A stretch of 30,138 nucleotides of DNA, from the NCBI GenBank assembly GCA_964590515.1, contig CAZPZD010000032.1, forward strand, positions 1-30,138. Direction: 5' to 3'. Shown one piece after another: positions 1 to 8,544 of this stretch. Under the pieces are notes generated by a model that saw nothing but the letters and a program-made list of their open reading frames with translations, had not been told where the DNA came from and did no database searches. The DNA comes from JADFRG01 sp964590515 (GTDB taxonomy: Bacteria; Chloroflexota; Anaerolineae; Anaerolineales; E44-bin32). Each line of letters starts with the position of its first letter. The first letter of the stretch is position 1. Made by a program: the position numbers and the translations under genes.

Positions 1-10
1 ATGCCTGTGC

Positions 11-16
11 TATACT
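11..16 (+). promoter_or_regulatory. Candidate -10 box of ftsK
   Basis: TATACT matches the sigma-70 -10 consensus at five of six positions. It lies 20 nt before the ATG at 37, so the transcript leader would be very short, about 14 nt. The -35 region lies outside the window, so this is only a half-promoter by inspection. Confidence 0.4.
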
Positions 17-36
17 GCGCGTCCTCGTTCTTTGAT

Positions 37-2301
37 ATGAGCAAACGCAGCCAAGCTTCGAGTTCGAACGGCCGCAAGCGGCGTTCACCCCGACCCAAGC
101 CGGCCGCCAAATCCCGTGAAACTCGGGGTTCAGCTTCCCAGCGACCCAAGCTTCAGCTGTCGGTCGACCGCAAGCGCGAACTGGTCGGAGTCGTGTCGGT
201 TGCACTCGGGATCGTCATTATGGTCAGCGCCCTCAGCTCCGGTCGCGGCTTCCTGGGCGCCACCTGGCTCAAGCTGCTGGCTTACACGGTCGGATGGGGG
301 GCCTTTGTGATCCCGATTGGGCTGATCGGCGCCGGTGCACTGCTCGTCGCGCCCGGTCTCAGGCGCCGGATTCCCGGAGTGGACCTCGAAGGGATTTTGG
401 GCGCGGCAGTGCTCTATCTGGTGGTCTTGGCGACCTTCCATGCCGTGCTTGGAGCGAGCGGGTTCGACGAAGGGATGAGTCTCGCCCGAGCAGGACGCGG
501 GGGCGGCTTGATAGGGGCCGCGCTCCTGGCGCTGCTGGTCAGTGGGTTGGGGGGAGCCGGCGCGGCGGTCGCCCTGCTTGCGCTCCTGCTGATCGGAGTC
601 AGCCTGACCTCGGGGCTGCCGGCGAGTGAACTGCTGCGCGGGGCGGGCCGAGTGTGGCAGGCGATCCAGGCTCGCTTCCCGGCGGTCCGCTTCAATCGAA
701 GAAAGGCTCGACCTCTAACGAGCTCTCCAGTCCGTTCGATTGCCCCGATTGCCGCGGCCGCTGATCGCACCCCTCTTACTGGCCGGCAGGCTTTCACGGC
801 AGAGGCGATCGGGCCCCGACTCGACCGCGAGGATTGGAGTCTGCCAGGCATCGAGGACATTCTGGAACCGGGCTCGGAAAGCAAGGCGGATGAGGAGCTG
901 GACCACAAGCGGGCCAAGCTGATTGAGGAGACGCTGCGCCTGTTTGGTGCCCCAGCGACGATCGTGACGGTCAATCGCGGCCCGACGATCACCCAGTTCG
1001 GGGTGGAGCCGGACTTCATCGAGGTCCGCGGCGGACGGAAGACCCGGGTTAAGGTGAGCAAAGTAGCTGCTCTGGCGGACGATCTGGCCCTGGCGCTCGC
1101 CTCCCGCTCGATTCGGATCGAGGCGCCGGTTCCGGGTAAAGGCTACATTGGAATCGAGGTCCCCAACGCTGTGATCTCGGTCGTCGCACTGCGAGATGTG
1201 ATGACTTCCCCGAATTTCGAGCAAATCAACTCGAAGCTGCGGCTGGGCCTGGGGCGGGACGTCTCGGGCCAGGCCATCGCAGCCGACCTGGCCAGCATGC
1301 CCCATCTGCTGATAGCCGGGACCACCGGTTCGGGGAAATCGGTGTGCGTAAACGCGCTGATCTCCGGTCTGCTGCTGCAAAACACGCCGCACGACCTGCG
1401 GATCCTGATGATTGACCCGAAGCGGGTTGAGTTGACCGGCTTCAACGGGATCCCACATCTGCTGGCACCGGTCGTGGTTGATCTGCAACGGGTCGTGCCG
1501 GCCTTACAGTGGATCTCGCGGGAAATGGACGACCGCTATCGCCGCTTTGCCCGGGAGGGCGTCCGCAACATCGCCGACTACAACGCCCGCCGCGAGGCGA
1601 TCCAGCAAGAACCGCTGCCCTACATTGCGGTTTTCATCGACGAGCTGGCCGACCTGATGATGATGGCGCCGGACGAAACCGAGCGGGTCCTGACCCGATT
1701 AGCGCAGCTCGCCCGAGCGACCGGAATCCATTTGATCATTGCCACCCAGCGGCCCTCCGTCGACGTGGTCACCGGATTGATCAAGGCCAACTTCCCGGCC
1801 CGGATCGCGTTTGCGGTCGCCTCATCGGTCGACAGCCGGGTGATCATTGACCAGCCGGGCGCAGAGCGGCTGCTCGGACGGGGCGACATGCTGTTCCAGG
1901 CGGCCGACGCCTCGGCGCCGATGCGGATGCAGGGCTCCTATGTCTCGGACGCCGAACTCGGCCGGCTGATCAACTTCTGGAAGCAGGCCGCCAGCCTGAG
2001 CACGCGGGTCGAGGGCGTGCGCAATCTCCCGGCGAGCGCCCCGCTGACCCAGGCTCCGCTGTGGGAGGAGGAAACTCAACCAGCCTTAGATCGCGATGAG
2101 CTCTTCGAGGAGGCCGTGGGGGTGCTGCGCGAGATGCGGCGCGGGTCGGTCTCGGTGCTGCAGCGCCGGCTGCGCATCGGATACACTCGGGCGGCCCGAC
2201 TGATTGATCAGCTCGAGGCGGCCGGGATCGTCGGACCGGCCGTTCGGGGCTCAGGGGCTCGAGAGGTGCTGGACTACGGGACTTCCCCAGGCGCGGTCTG
2301 A
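37..2301 (+). CDS. ftsK: DNA translocase FtsK/SpoIIIE
   Basis: This is a membrane-anchored, hexameric ATP-driven DNA pump that clears chromosomes from the division septum. From ATG at 37 it is 754 residues long. A basic, Ser/Arg-rich N-terminus is followed by about four membrane segments (roughly residues 50-200), a short linker, and the alpha/beta motor domain. The motor has Walker A GTTGSGKS at residues 428-435 and Walker B FIDELAD with Asp535. A winged-helix gamma domain near the C-terminus (about 685-745) normally reads KOPS/SRS sequences. The reading frame is open from base 1, but ATG at 37 is preferred: the protein then begins MSKRS, and a TATACT box lies just upstream, inside the longer version. 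The short linker makes it closer to SpoIIIE/SftA-size proteins than to E. coli FtsK. The family assignment is secure; the start is less so. Confidence 0.95.
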   Translation: MSKRSQASSSNGRKRRSPRPKPAAKSRETRGSASQRPKLQLSVDRKRELVGVVSVALGIVIMVSALSSGRGFLGATWLKLLAYTVGWGAFVIPIGLIGAGALLVAPGLRRRIPGVDLEGILGAAVLYLVVLATFHAVLGASGFDEGMSLARAGRGGGLIGAALLALLVSGLGGAGAAVALLALLLIGVSLTSGLPASELLRGAGRVWQAIQARFPAVRFNRRKARPLTSSPVRSIAPIAAAADRTPLTGRQAFTAEAIGPRLDREDWSLPGIEDILEPGSESKADEELDHKRAKLIEETLRLFGAPATIVTVNRGPTITQFGVEPDFIEVRGGRKTRVKVSKVAALADDLALALASRSIRIEAPVPGKGYIGIEVPNAVISVVALRDVMTSPNFEQINSKLRLGLGRDVSGQAIAADLASMPHLLIAGTTGSGKSVCVNALISGLLLQNTPHDLRILMIDPKRVELTGFNGIPHLLAPVVVDLQRVVPALQWISREMDDRYRRFAREGVRNIADYNARREAIQQEPLPYIAVFIDELADLMMMAPDETERVLTRLAQLARATGIHLIIATQRPSVDVVTGLIKANFPARIAFAVASSVDSRVIIDQPGAERLLGRGDMLFQAADASAPMRMQGSYVSDAELGRLINFWKQAASLSTRVEGVRNLPASAPLTQAPLWEEETQPALDRDELFEEAVGVLREMRRGSVSVLQRRLRIGYTRAARLIDQLEAAGIVGPAVRGSGAREVLDYGTSPGAV

Positions 2302-2361
2302 TTGCAAGCGTCGGCCCGACCGCTGGCGCCGCAGCTCTTCCATTAATACACCTGCTCCCCC

Positions 2362-3158
2362 ATGAGCTCGCACTCCGAACGAGGCCGGGTGGCATCGTTT
2401 CTCGGCCGGCGCCGCTGGGCAAGCCTGCTGTTGATGGCGGCGCTCGCCGCCTGTGCTCCGAGCGCGGTTCCAGAATCGATTGACTCGCGGCCGACCGAGT
2501 TTCCCAGCCCAACTCCCGGCCCAACCGCAACCCCCACTCCCAGCCTGCTGCTGATTGGCGCGCCGGAAGGGTTCGTGGCGAGTGAGCTTGCCGGGTGGGC
2601 CGCGGACCACGGCCTGGGCGTGCTGAACTCTGATCCAGAGGGGGCAAGTGCAATCGTTGGTGAGGCCCGGGTCGATCTGCGGGCGATTGTCAGCTTCGGA
2701 GAACACTTCGGTGGGCGGGCAGCCCAGATTGCGGTCGACGTCGCTCCGCTGGTGCTGGTGGAGGCCGGGGAGATCGAGCCGGGCCCGCGGTTGAGCACGG
2801 TTGGCGAACCGGGCGGGCGGCACGATCAGGCTGGGTTCCTGGCCGGAGTCATGGTCGGGCTGGCCGGCCAGACGGTGGGATGGGTGGGCCTGGTCGAGGG
2901 TACGGGGGGACCGCGGGAGCCGGTTTACCGGGCCGGTTTCGAGGTGGGCCTGCGCTACGGGTGCCCGAAGTGCCGGCTGGTTACGTCACCCGCTTCAGAG
3001 GCGACTGCTGACGGCTTCCGTGCCCAGGGCGTAGAGGTTGTCTTCATGATACCGGGGCCAGCGGCGGCCGAAGCCGGGGCCCAACTGGCCGAAGGCGGCC
3101 TGTGGCTGGTGTGGGTCGGCGAGCTGCCGACCCCGGACCTCAGGGTCGCCGGGCAGGT
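2362..3158 (+). CDS. BMP-like lipoprotein, truncated by assembly gap
   Basis: The first 265 residues of a predicted exported lipoprotein are present, and the gene then runs into the N gap. The N-terminus has Arg residues, a hydrophobic core and a lipobox (LAAC, Cys about residue 31), followed by a Pro/Thr-rich linker (about 40-60). The remainder resembles the basic-membrane-protein/PnrA substrate-binding fold. Visible parallels are HDQAGFLAGVMVGL, matching the BMP 'AAFLAGYLA' segment, and YRAGFEVGLRYGC, matching 'GFxAGV'. The usual DDxSFN ligand motif is absent, so this is a divergent member and may bind a different ligand or none. The gene starts 60 nt after ftsK without a clear ribosome-binding site. 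It lies just upstream of a canonical BMP protein. The frame appears to continue through the Ns into the next gene, but that is a coincidence of gap length. Confidence 0.7.
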
Positions 3159-3258
3159 NNNNNNNNNNNNNNNNNNNNNNNNNNNNNNNNNNNNNNNNNN
3201 NNNNNNNNNNNNNNNNNNNNNNNNNNNNNNNNNNNNNNNNNNNNNNNNNNNNNNNNNN
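3159..3258. other. Assembly gap (100 N)
   Basis: There are exactly 100 undetermined bases, the conventional placeholder for a scaffold join of unknown length. It removes the 3' end of the BMP-like lipoprotein gene and the promoter region of the next gene. Any number of genes could be missing here. Confidence 0.99.
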
Positions 3259-3267
3259 AAAAATCTT

Positions 3268-3276
3268 GGAGGAGAG
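3268..3276 (+). promoter_or_regulatory. Strong ribosome-binding site of the BMP gene
   Basis: GGAGGAGAG ends 6 nt before ATG 3283. It is one of the best Shine-Dalgarno matches in the window and fixes this ATG as the start. It shows that the open frame coming through the N gap is not one protein. Confidence 0.85.
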
Positions 3277-3282
3277 AAACTA

Positions 3283-4434
3283 ATGAAGAAGACCTACGCC
3301 ATCCTTTTCGTGTTAATAGCGATGGCCTTTATGCTCGGGGCCTGTGCGGCAGCCGCCACCCCGACCGAGGAGGTTGTAGCACCGCCTCCTGCAGTAGAAG
3401 AGCCAACCGCGGTTCCGCCCACCGAGCCGCCCACGGAGCCAACCGAGCCGCCGGTGGCGGTCACACCGGTCACGGTTTGTTTAGTGACGGACCTGGCCGG
3501 GGTCGATGACCGGAGCTTCAACGCCAGCGCCTGGCAAGGTGTGAATGACGCAGTCTCGGCCGGTGTTGCTTACGCTGATCCGATACTGCTGGAGTCGGAT
3601 TCCCGAGAGGACTACCAGCCGAACATCGACGGTTGTTTGGCTCAAGGCGCCCAGCACATCGTGACAGTCGGGTTCGAATTAGGCGAGGCGACGGCCACCA
3701 ACGCCGCAGCGAATCCGGACGTCCTCTGGACAATTGTTGACTTCAGCTACGACCCGGACATCTCCAACGTCCGAGAGCTGGTCTACCAGACCGATGAGGC
3801 GGCCTTTGCCGCCGGATATCTGGCGGCTGGAATGACCAAGACCGGGATAATCGGGACCTACGGAGGCCTAAATATCCCGACGGTAAGCATCTTCATGGAT
3901 GGCATGACGCGAGGGGTCGAGTACTACAACGAGCAGAAGGGGACTTCGGTGCGGGTGATCGGATGGGACCTGGATACACAGGACGGCCAGTTCACCGGGA
4001 GTTTCACCGATATGGGGCTGGCTCGTACGACCTGTGAGGGCATCCTCGACGAGGGAGCGGACATCATGCTGCCGGTTGGTGGAGCGATCAACCTGCCGTG
4101 TGGTGATGCGATCATCGCCCGCGGCATCGCTGGCGCTCTCATCGGTGTGGATGTCGATGCGTACCAAGCCATGCCCGAAACCTACCAAGACCTTTGGCTG
4201 GTCACGATCGAAAAGGGCATTGCTTTCCAGGTCTTGCGTTCGATCGAGGCGCATGCCGGAGGCAACTGGACGTCCGGGGGTGCCCTGGGCACAGCTGCCA
4301 ACGGCGCTGTTAGTCTGTCCGCGTTCCACAGCTGGGAGGATGACGTCCCAGCGGAGTTAGCGGCAGAGGTCGAAGCGCTGTTCCACGCGATCGTCAATGG
4401 AGAGGTGGACGCCGCTTTCACCTTAGTGCAGTAG
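3283..4434 (+). CDS. BMP/PnrA-family substrate-binding lipoprotein
   Basis: This is the solute receptor of an ABC importer of the BMP family, whose characterised members bind nucleosides (PnrA of Treponema, BmpA-type proteins). It has 383 residues. A lipoprotein signal with lipobox LGAC (Cys21) should tether it to the outer face of the membrane. A Pro/Thr/Glu-rich linker (about 26-62) precedes the binding domain. The ligand motif TDLAGVDDRSFN (69-80) is intact. The segments AAFAAGYLAAGM and IGVDVDAYQ also match the family. It is followed by a terminator-like hairpin and then the ATPase and two permeases of the same transporter. Placing the receptor before a partial terminator is a common way of making more receptor than membrane complex. 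Nucleoside as substrate is inferred from the family; sugar or other ligands are possible. Confidence 0.9.
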   Translation: MKKTYAILFVLIAMAFMLGACAAAATPTEEVVAPPPAVEEPTAVPPTEPPTEPTEPPVAVTPVTVCLVTDLAGVDDRSFNASAWQGVNDAVSAGVAYADPILLESDSREDYQPNIDGCLAQGAQHIVTVGFELGEATATNAAANPDVLWTIVDFSYDPDISNVRELVYQTDEAAFAAGYLAAGMTKTGIIGTYGGLNIPTVSIFMDGMTRGVEYYNEQKGTSVRVIGWDLDTQDGQFTGSFTDMGLARTTCEGILDEGADIMLPVGGAINLPCGDAIIARGIAGALIGVDVDAYQAMPETYQDLWLVTIEKGIAFQVLRSIEAHAGGNWTSGGALGTAANGAVSLSAFHSWEDDVPAELAAEVEALFHAIVNGEVDAAFTLVQ

Positions 4435-4459
4435 CTAGCGACCGGTGACGAGTGAAGGA

Positions 4460-4490
4460 AGCCCCCGCGCGAACCGCGGGGGCTCCTTTT
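4460..4490 (+). terminator. Intrinsic terminator/attenuator between BMP and ATPase genes
   Basis: A perfect 10-bp stem (arms 4460-4469 and 4475-4484, AGCCCCCGCG with its complement) has a 5-nt loop. CCTTTTAT follows directly on the + strand. It lies 25 nt after the BMP stop and 45 nt before the ATPase start, so partial read-through would give more receptor mRNA than transporter mRNA. Confidence 0.85.
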
Positions 4491-4535
4491 ATCTCCACTC
4501 TGTGACGACCCGACCGGGCGAGGAGGCACCGACTT

Positions 4536-6038
4536 GTGCTTGTGCTGAGAGGAATAACCAAGCAATTTCCGGGGGTGCTCGCCAACGACGATGTCAATCT
4601 CACCCTTGAGCCCGGTGAGATACTGGCCCTACTGGGCGAGAACGGTGCCGGCAAGACGACCCTGATGAACATCCTATATGGGCTCTACGTGCCGGACGCC
4701 GGAGAAGTCCTGGTCGATGGGAAGCCCCTGCGGTTGTCATCGCCCGGTGATGCCATTGCCGCCGGCATTGGCATGGTGCACCAGCACTTCATGCTGGTCC
4801 CCGTCTTTACCGTCTCGGAAAACGTGATTCTCGGTATGGAGCCGGCAAGTCCCGTTGGCTGGCTCGACATGAAGGCTGGGTCCCGTATGGTCCGGGAGAT
4901 CTCCGAACGCTACAACCTCGAGGTCGACCCTGACGCGTTCGTCGAAGACCTTCCGGTGGGTGTCCAGCAACGGGTCGAGATCATCAAAGTGCTCAGCCGT
5001 GAGGCGCGCTATCTGGTGTTCGACGAGCCGACCTCGGTGCTGACGCCGCAGGAGGTAAAGGAGTTCTTCCGGATCGTCCAAGATCTCAGAGAGGACGGCA
5101 AGGGCATCATCTTCATCAGTCACAAGCTCAAGGAGGCATTCGAGATCGCCGACCGGATCGTCGTGATGCGGGACGGCAAGACCGTGGCAGAGGTGCTGCC
5201 GGATCGGGTCACTGAGGCAGAGCTCGCCGAGTTGATGGTGGGGAGACCCGTTGAGCTCGTGGTGCGAAAAGAGCGCGCCAAAGCCGGCGAGGCGGTCCTC
5301 GTCGTAAGGAACCTTGTAGTTCTCGACGACCGCGACCATCGGGCGGTCGACGGCGTCACTTTGGAGGTGCGATCCGGAGAGATCGCCGGGATCGCGGGCG
5401 TGCAAGGCAACGGTCAGACGGAACTGGTCGAGTCAATCATGGGGCTACGCCATTCGCTGGCAGGAACGGTGTCGATCGGGGGGCGGGAGGTCATCGATGC
5501 TTCGCCGCGCGACATCCACCGCATGGGCGTGGCTCACATTCCGGAAAATCGCTTGGAGAGCGGTCTGATCATCGATTTTACGGTTTCTGAGAACATGATT
5601 CTCGACGGCTACTACGCCCGCCCATACTCAATCGGACTTCAAATGAATTGGGGGGAGGCGGCGCGGGCCGCCAACAAGCTGGTCCAGGAGTACGACGTCC
5701 GGACCCCGAGCATCTTTACTCAGGTTTCGTCGCTATCGGGCGGCAACCAGCAGAAAGTTATCGTGGCCCGCGAATTCGACCGTGAAGTGAGGCTGGTCGT
5801 GGCATCTCAACCCACAAGGGGGATCGACGTGGGTTCGATCGAGTATATCCACGCCCGGATCGTGGAAAAGCGAGACGAAGGCGCGGCCGTGTTGATCGTC
5901 TCGTCCGAGCTGGACGAGGTGATGGCCCTCTCCGACCGGCTGCTCGTAATCTATCGGGGCAGGATCGTTGGCGAATTTGATCCCAAGACCGCGTCTACCA
6001 CCGAGATCGGTCTGGCTATGCTGGGAGCGACGGGATGA
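4536..6038 (+). CDS. Nucleoside-type ABC transporter ATPase (double NBD)
   Basis: A 500-residue cytoplasmic ATPase with two fused nucleotide-binding domains, the architecture of the sugar/nucleoside (RbsA, YufO/NupA-like) group. Domain 1 has Walker A GENGAGKT (34-41), the nucleoside-group segment MVHQHFMLV (80-88), signature LPVGVQQ (139-145) and Walker B YLVFDEP (159-165). Domain 2 has an altered Walker A, GVQGNGQT (288-295), in which Gln replaces the catalytic Lys, and signature LSGGNQQ (400-406). An asymmetric, catalytically weak second site is usual in this subgroup. The start is GTG at 4536, supported by AGGAGG at 4521-4526. The gene overlaps the first permease by 4 nt (ATGA). Confidence 0.93.
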   Translation: MLVLRGITKQFPGVLANDDVNLTLEPGEILALLGENGAGKTTLMNILYGLYVPDAGEVLVDGKPLRLSSPGDAIAAGIGMVHQHFMLVPVFTVSENVILGMEPASPVGWLDMKAGSRMVREISERYNLEVDPDAFVEDLPVGVQQRVEIIKVLSREARYLVFDEPTSVLTPQEVKEFFRIVQDLREDGKGIIFISHKLKEAFEIADRIVVMRDGKTVAEVLPDRVTEAELAELMVGRPVELVVRKERAKAGEAVLVVRNLVVLDDRDHRAVDGVTLEVRSGEIAGIAGVQGNGQTELVESIMGLRHSLAGTVSIGGREVIDASPRDIHRMGVAHIPENRLESGLIIDFTVSENMILDGYYARPYSIGLQMNWGEAARAANKLVQEYDVRTPSIFTQVSSLSGGNQQKVIVAREFDREVRLVVASQPTRGIDVGSIEYIHARIVEKRDEGAAVLIVSSELDEVMALSDRLLVIYRGRIVGEFDPKTASTTEIGLAMLGATG

Positions 6039-7258
6039 ACGGAACGGCTGGTCCTCCCCAATCGGGGTCCGAGGAAGCGCGGCCGCGGGGCCGGCAGCCC
6101 AATTGGCTCATCCGGGCCACCAGAGCCGGTGTCGGAATGGGGAAGGTGCTGTTGATACCTTCCCTGGCGCTGCTGGCGGCCTTGATCGTAGGGGCCTTCA
6201 TCATCGCGCTGACTGATCTCGAGGCCTTGGGTTTGGTCGATGACACCCCACTCCGTGGTCTCGGTCAAATGATCGAGGACGTGTGGGTGGCTTACAAGGC
6301 CCTGTTCGTCGGAGCCTTCGGTTCCGTGTACGCAGTGTCAGAGACGCTCTTTGCCGCGACTCCCTTGATCCTCGCCGGGCTCGCCGTGGCGCTTGGTTTC
6401 CGGACGGGGCTGTTCAACATCGGATCCAATGGTCAGATGTTGATCGGAGGGATGGCGGCCATCTGGGTGGGGCTTCATATCAGCCTGCCCGGCGTCCTGC
6501 ACATTCCCCTGGCTCTCGTGGCAGCGGTCTTCGGAGGAGCTGTGTGGGCCGGGATCGCCGGTTTGCTGAAGGCCAGGACCGGAGCCCATGAAGTCATCAC
6601 AACGATCATGCTCAATTTCATCGCCCTTTTCCTGGTTGAGTTCCTGCTCAAGACCCCCGTCTTCCAGGAGGCCGGAAGGAATAACCCCCTTTCCGAACAA
6701 CTTCCACTGTCAGCGCGTTTCCCGGGCATCTTCAGTAGCGACTATCGCGTCACGATTGGCATCCTGATTGCAGTGGCGGCGGTTTTGCTTGTGAACTGGC
6801 TCCTGTTCAAGTCTTCCTTGGGGTTCGAGTTTCGGGCGGTTGGCTTTAACCCAGCTGCCAGCCGATATGCGGGCATGAATGTGGCGTGGCTCTATGTCCT
6901 CGTGATGGCGATCTCCGGCGGCCTCGCTGGAATTGCGGGGGCCAACCAGGTCATGGGGCTCTCGCCGTACCAGGTGACGCCGGTGTTTGCAGGGACCATC
7001 GGTTTCGATGCCATCGCTTTGGCGCTGCTGGGACGATCGCATCCGGTCGGTGTTCTCTGGGCCTCTCTGCTCTTCGGAGCCCTTAAGGCGGGTGGCCGGG
7101 CTATGCAGGCTGCAGCCCAGATACCACTCGATCTGGTCGTTGTTGTTCAGGCGCTGATCATCGTGTTCATCGCCGCTCCCGAGCTCGTCAGGGCCATCTT
7201 CAGAGTCAAGCCTCTCGAGAAGGAACCAGTCCAGGTGACAAGAGGTTGGGGCGGATGA
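6035..7258 (+). CDS. ABC transporter permease 1 (BMP/nucleoside type)
   Basis: A 407-residue integral membrane permease of the BPD_transp_2 family, the partner of RbsC/YufP-like proteins. After a Pro/Arg-rich cytoplasmic N-terminus (about 1-35) it has roughly ten hydrophobic segments. The family segments GLFNIGSNGQMLIGG and GAHEVITTIMLNFIA are present; the latter, near mid-protein, is the likely ATPase-coupling region. The start ATG overlaps the ATPase stop (ATGA at 6035-6038), and its own stop overlaps the next start in the same way. The two permeases probably form a heterodimer with one ATPase chain. Confidence 0.9.
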   Translation: MNGTAGPPQSGSEEARPRGRQPNWLIRATRAGVGMGKVLLIPSLALLAALIVGAFIIALTDLEALGLVDDTPLRGLGQMIEDVWVAYKALFVGAFGSVYAVSETLFAATPLILAGLAVALGFRTGLFNIGSNGQMLIGGMAAIWVGLHISLPGVLHIPLALVAAVFGGAVWAGIAGLLKARTGAHEVITTIMLNFIALFLVEFLLKTPVFQEAGRNNPLSEQLPLSARFPGIFSSDYRVTIGILIAVAAVLLVNWLLFKSSLGFEFRAVGFNPAASRYAGMNVAWLYVLVMAISGGLAGIAGANQVMGLSPYQVTPVFAGTIGFDAIALALLGRSHPVGVLWASLLFGALKAGGRAMQAAAQIPLDLVVVVQALIIVFIAAPELVRAIFRVKPLEKEPVQVTRGWGG

Positions 7259-8529
7259 CGGCGACGGAGACATCGGCATCTCGGCTCCGGATACGGGCCA
7301 CCCCGGAGGAGCGCCGCGCCAGGATCGTGGCGGCGATTCTCCTCGGGCTGGGGGGCTTCGTTTTCTGGGCGTTTGGCCTGAATGTGATGGGCGACCTGGC
7401 CGCCGGCTTCAACCTGGCTTTCCCTACCGACCGGTTTCCAGACATTGTATGGACGGTTAACTCAAGAGCCTTCGCTTTCGTTGTGGCTGGCGTCCTGGCG
7501 TTTCTCGGCGGAGTGCAACTTCGGCGCTCAAACGTGAAGCGCACCAACTCGGTTCTTGCCGTCGGGCTTGCCTTCTTCGTACTCGCCTTCCTGGCGTGGG
7601 CGGCGGCCGGGAAAACGTTCAGCTTGGTGGGGATGCTGCGCTCGACCGTCATCTTGTCGGTGCCAGTTACGCTGGGTGCCCTGACGGGAATCATGTGCGA
7701 GCGGGTGGCGATCATCAACATCGGGATCGAGGGGCAGCTCCTGGCCTCAGCATTCGCAGCCACCATTCTCGGAAGCGCCTTCGGATTGTGGGCAGGTGTT
7801 GTTGGTGCGCTGATTGTAGGTGCTCTGCTTGGCGCCTTCCTGGCGTGGATGGCCATCCGTTTCAGGGTCGATCATATCATTGCGGGGGTCGTCATCAACA
7901 TCTTCGCTCTCGGCTTGACGTCTTTCTTGGCCACCCGAGTTCTCGCTGAGGCCCAGGATCTCAACGCCGCGCCCCAATTCCCTGCGATTCGAATCCCGAT
8001 CCTCGCCGACATTCCAATGTTGGGATCGATGTTCTTCAACCACAACTTATTCATTTACGTTACGTTCCTGCTGGTGGTCCTACTTCACCTAGGCTTCTTC
8101 TACACACGCTGGGGGCTCAGGTCCCGGTCCGTCGGCGAGCATCCGCTGGCCGCCGACACAGTTGGGATCAACGTGTTTCGGACCCGCTACCGGAACGTGA
8201 TCCTGGGCGGTCTGATCGCGGGTCTTGGCGGTGCGTTTCTCTCGCTGACCCAGGTTTCCCGATTCGAGGAGAACATGACCGCTGGCATCGGGTTCATCGG
8301 CCTGGCGGCCATGATATTTGGTCGGTGGATGCCCTTCGGCGCCCTGGCGGCGGGTCTAGTATTCGGGTTCGCACGGGCGCTCCAGCAGAAATTGGGGATC
8401 CTGGCCACCCCGATCCCCTCTGAGTTCCTGCTCATGACGCCCTACCTCGTCACCATCATCGTGGTGGCTGGCTTAGCCGGGAGGGCCGTCGCACCGGCTG
8501 CCGACGGCCAGCCGTATATCAAGGAGTAG
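7255..8529 (+). CDS. ABC transporter permease 2 (BMP/nucleoside type)
   Basis: A 424-residue permease paralogous to the preceding one (YufQ-like). The family signature RVAIINIGIEGQLL is clear, followed by the coupling region with VDHIIAGVVINIFA. Its N-terminal third is longer than usual and adds about three membrane segments (roughly residues 20-110) before the conserved core. ATG 7255 is chosen over the upstream in-frame TTG at 7246 because AGAGG at 7241-7245 is well spaced for it and it forms an ATGA overlap with the previous stop. It ends 15 nt before the end of convergent murJ, leaving no room for a separate terminator. Confidence 0.9.
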   Translation: MTATETSASRLRIRATPEERRARIVAAILLGLGGFVFWAFGLNVMGDLAAGFNLAFPTDRFPDIVWTVNSRAFAFVVAGVLAFLGGVQLRRSNVKRTNSVLAVGLAFFVLAFLAWAAAGKTFSLVGMLRSTVILSVPVTLGALTGIMCERVAIINIGIEGQLLASAFAATILGSAFGLWAGVVGALIVGALLGAFLAWMAIRFRVDHIIAGVVINIFALGLTSFLATRVLAEAQDLNAAPQFPAIRIPILADIPMLGSMFFNHNLFIYVTFLLVVLLHLGFFYTRWGLRSRSVGEHPLAADTVGINVFRTRYRNVILGGLIAGLGGAFLSLTQVSRFEENMTAGIGFIGLAAMIFGRWMPFGALAAGLVFGFARALQQKLGILATPIPSEFLLMTPYLVTIIVVAGLAGRAVAPAADGQPYIKE

Positions 8530-8544
8530 GTAGTTATTGTCTGC

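Noticed and set aside
1..36. Twelve extra N-terminal residues for FtsK from the ATG at position 1
   Set aside because: The stretch contains a TATACT promoter-like box and no ribosome-binding site is visible. ATG 37 gives a normal basic N-terminus.
288..295. Loss of the Walker A lysine in the second half of the ABC ATPase as a defect (residues 288-295 of the protein encoded at 4536-6038)
   Set aside because: A degenerate second nucleotide site is normal for the sugar/nucleoside double-NBD ATPases, so this is a family trait and not damage.
3660..3690. GGGTTCGAAT-like T-loop sequence suggesting a tRNA
   Set aside because: It is inside the BMP coding sequence and no cloverleaf can be drawn around it. 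No tRNA was found anywhere in the window.
2362..4434. Single 690-residue open frame through the N run
   Set aside because: The frame passes through 100 placeholder bases. A second lipoprotein signal with its own GGAGGAGAG site begins at 3283, so two separate proteins were joined by chance.
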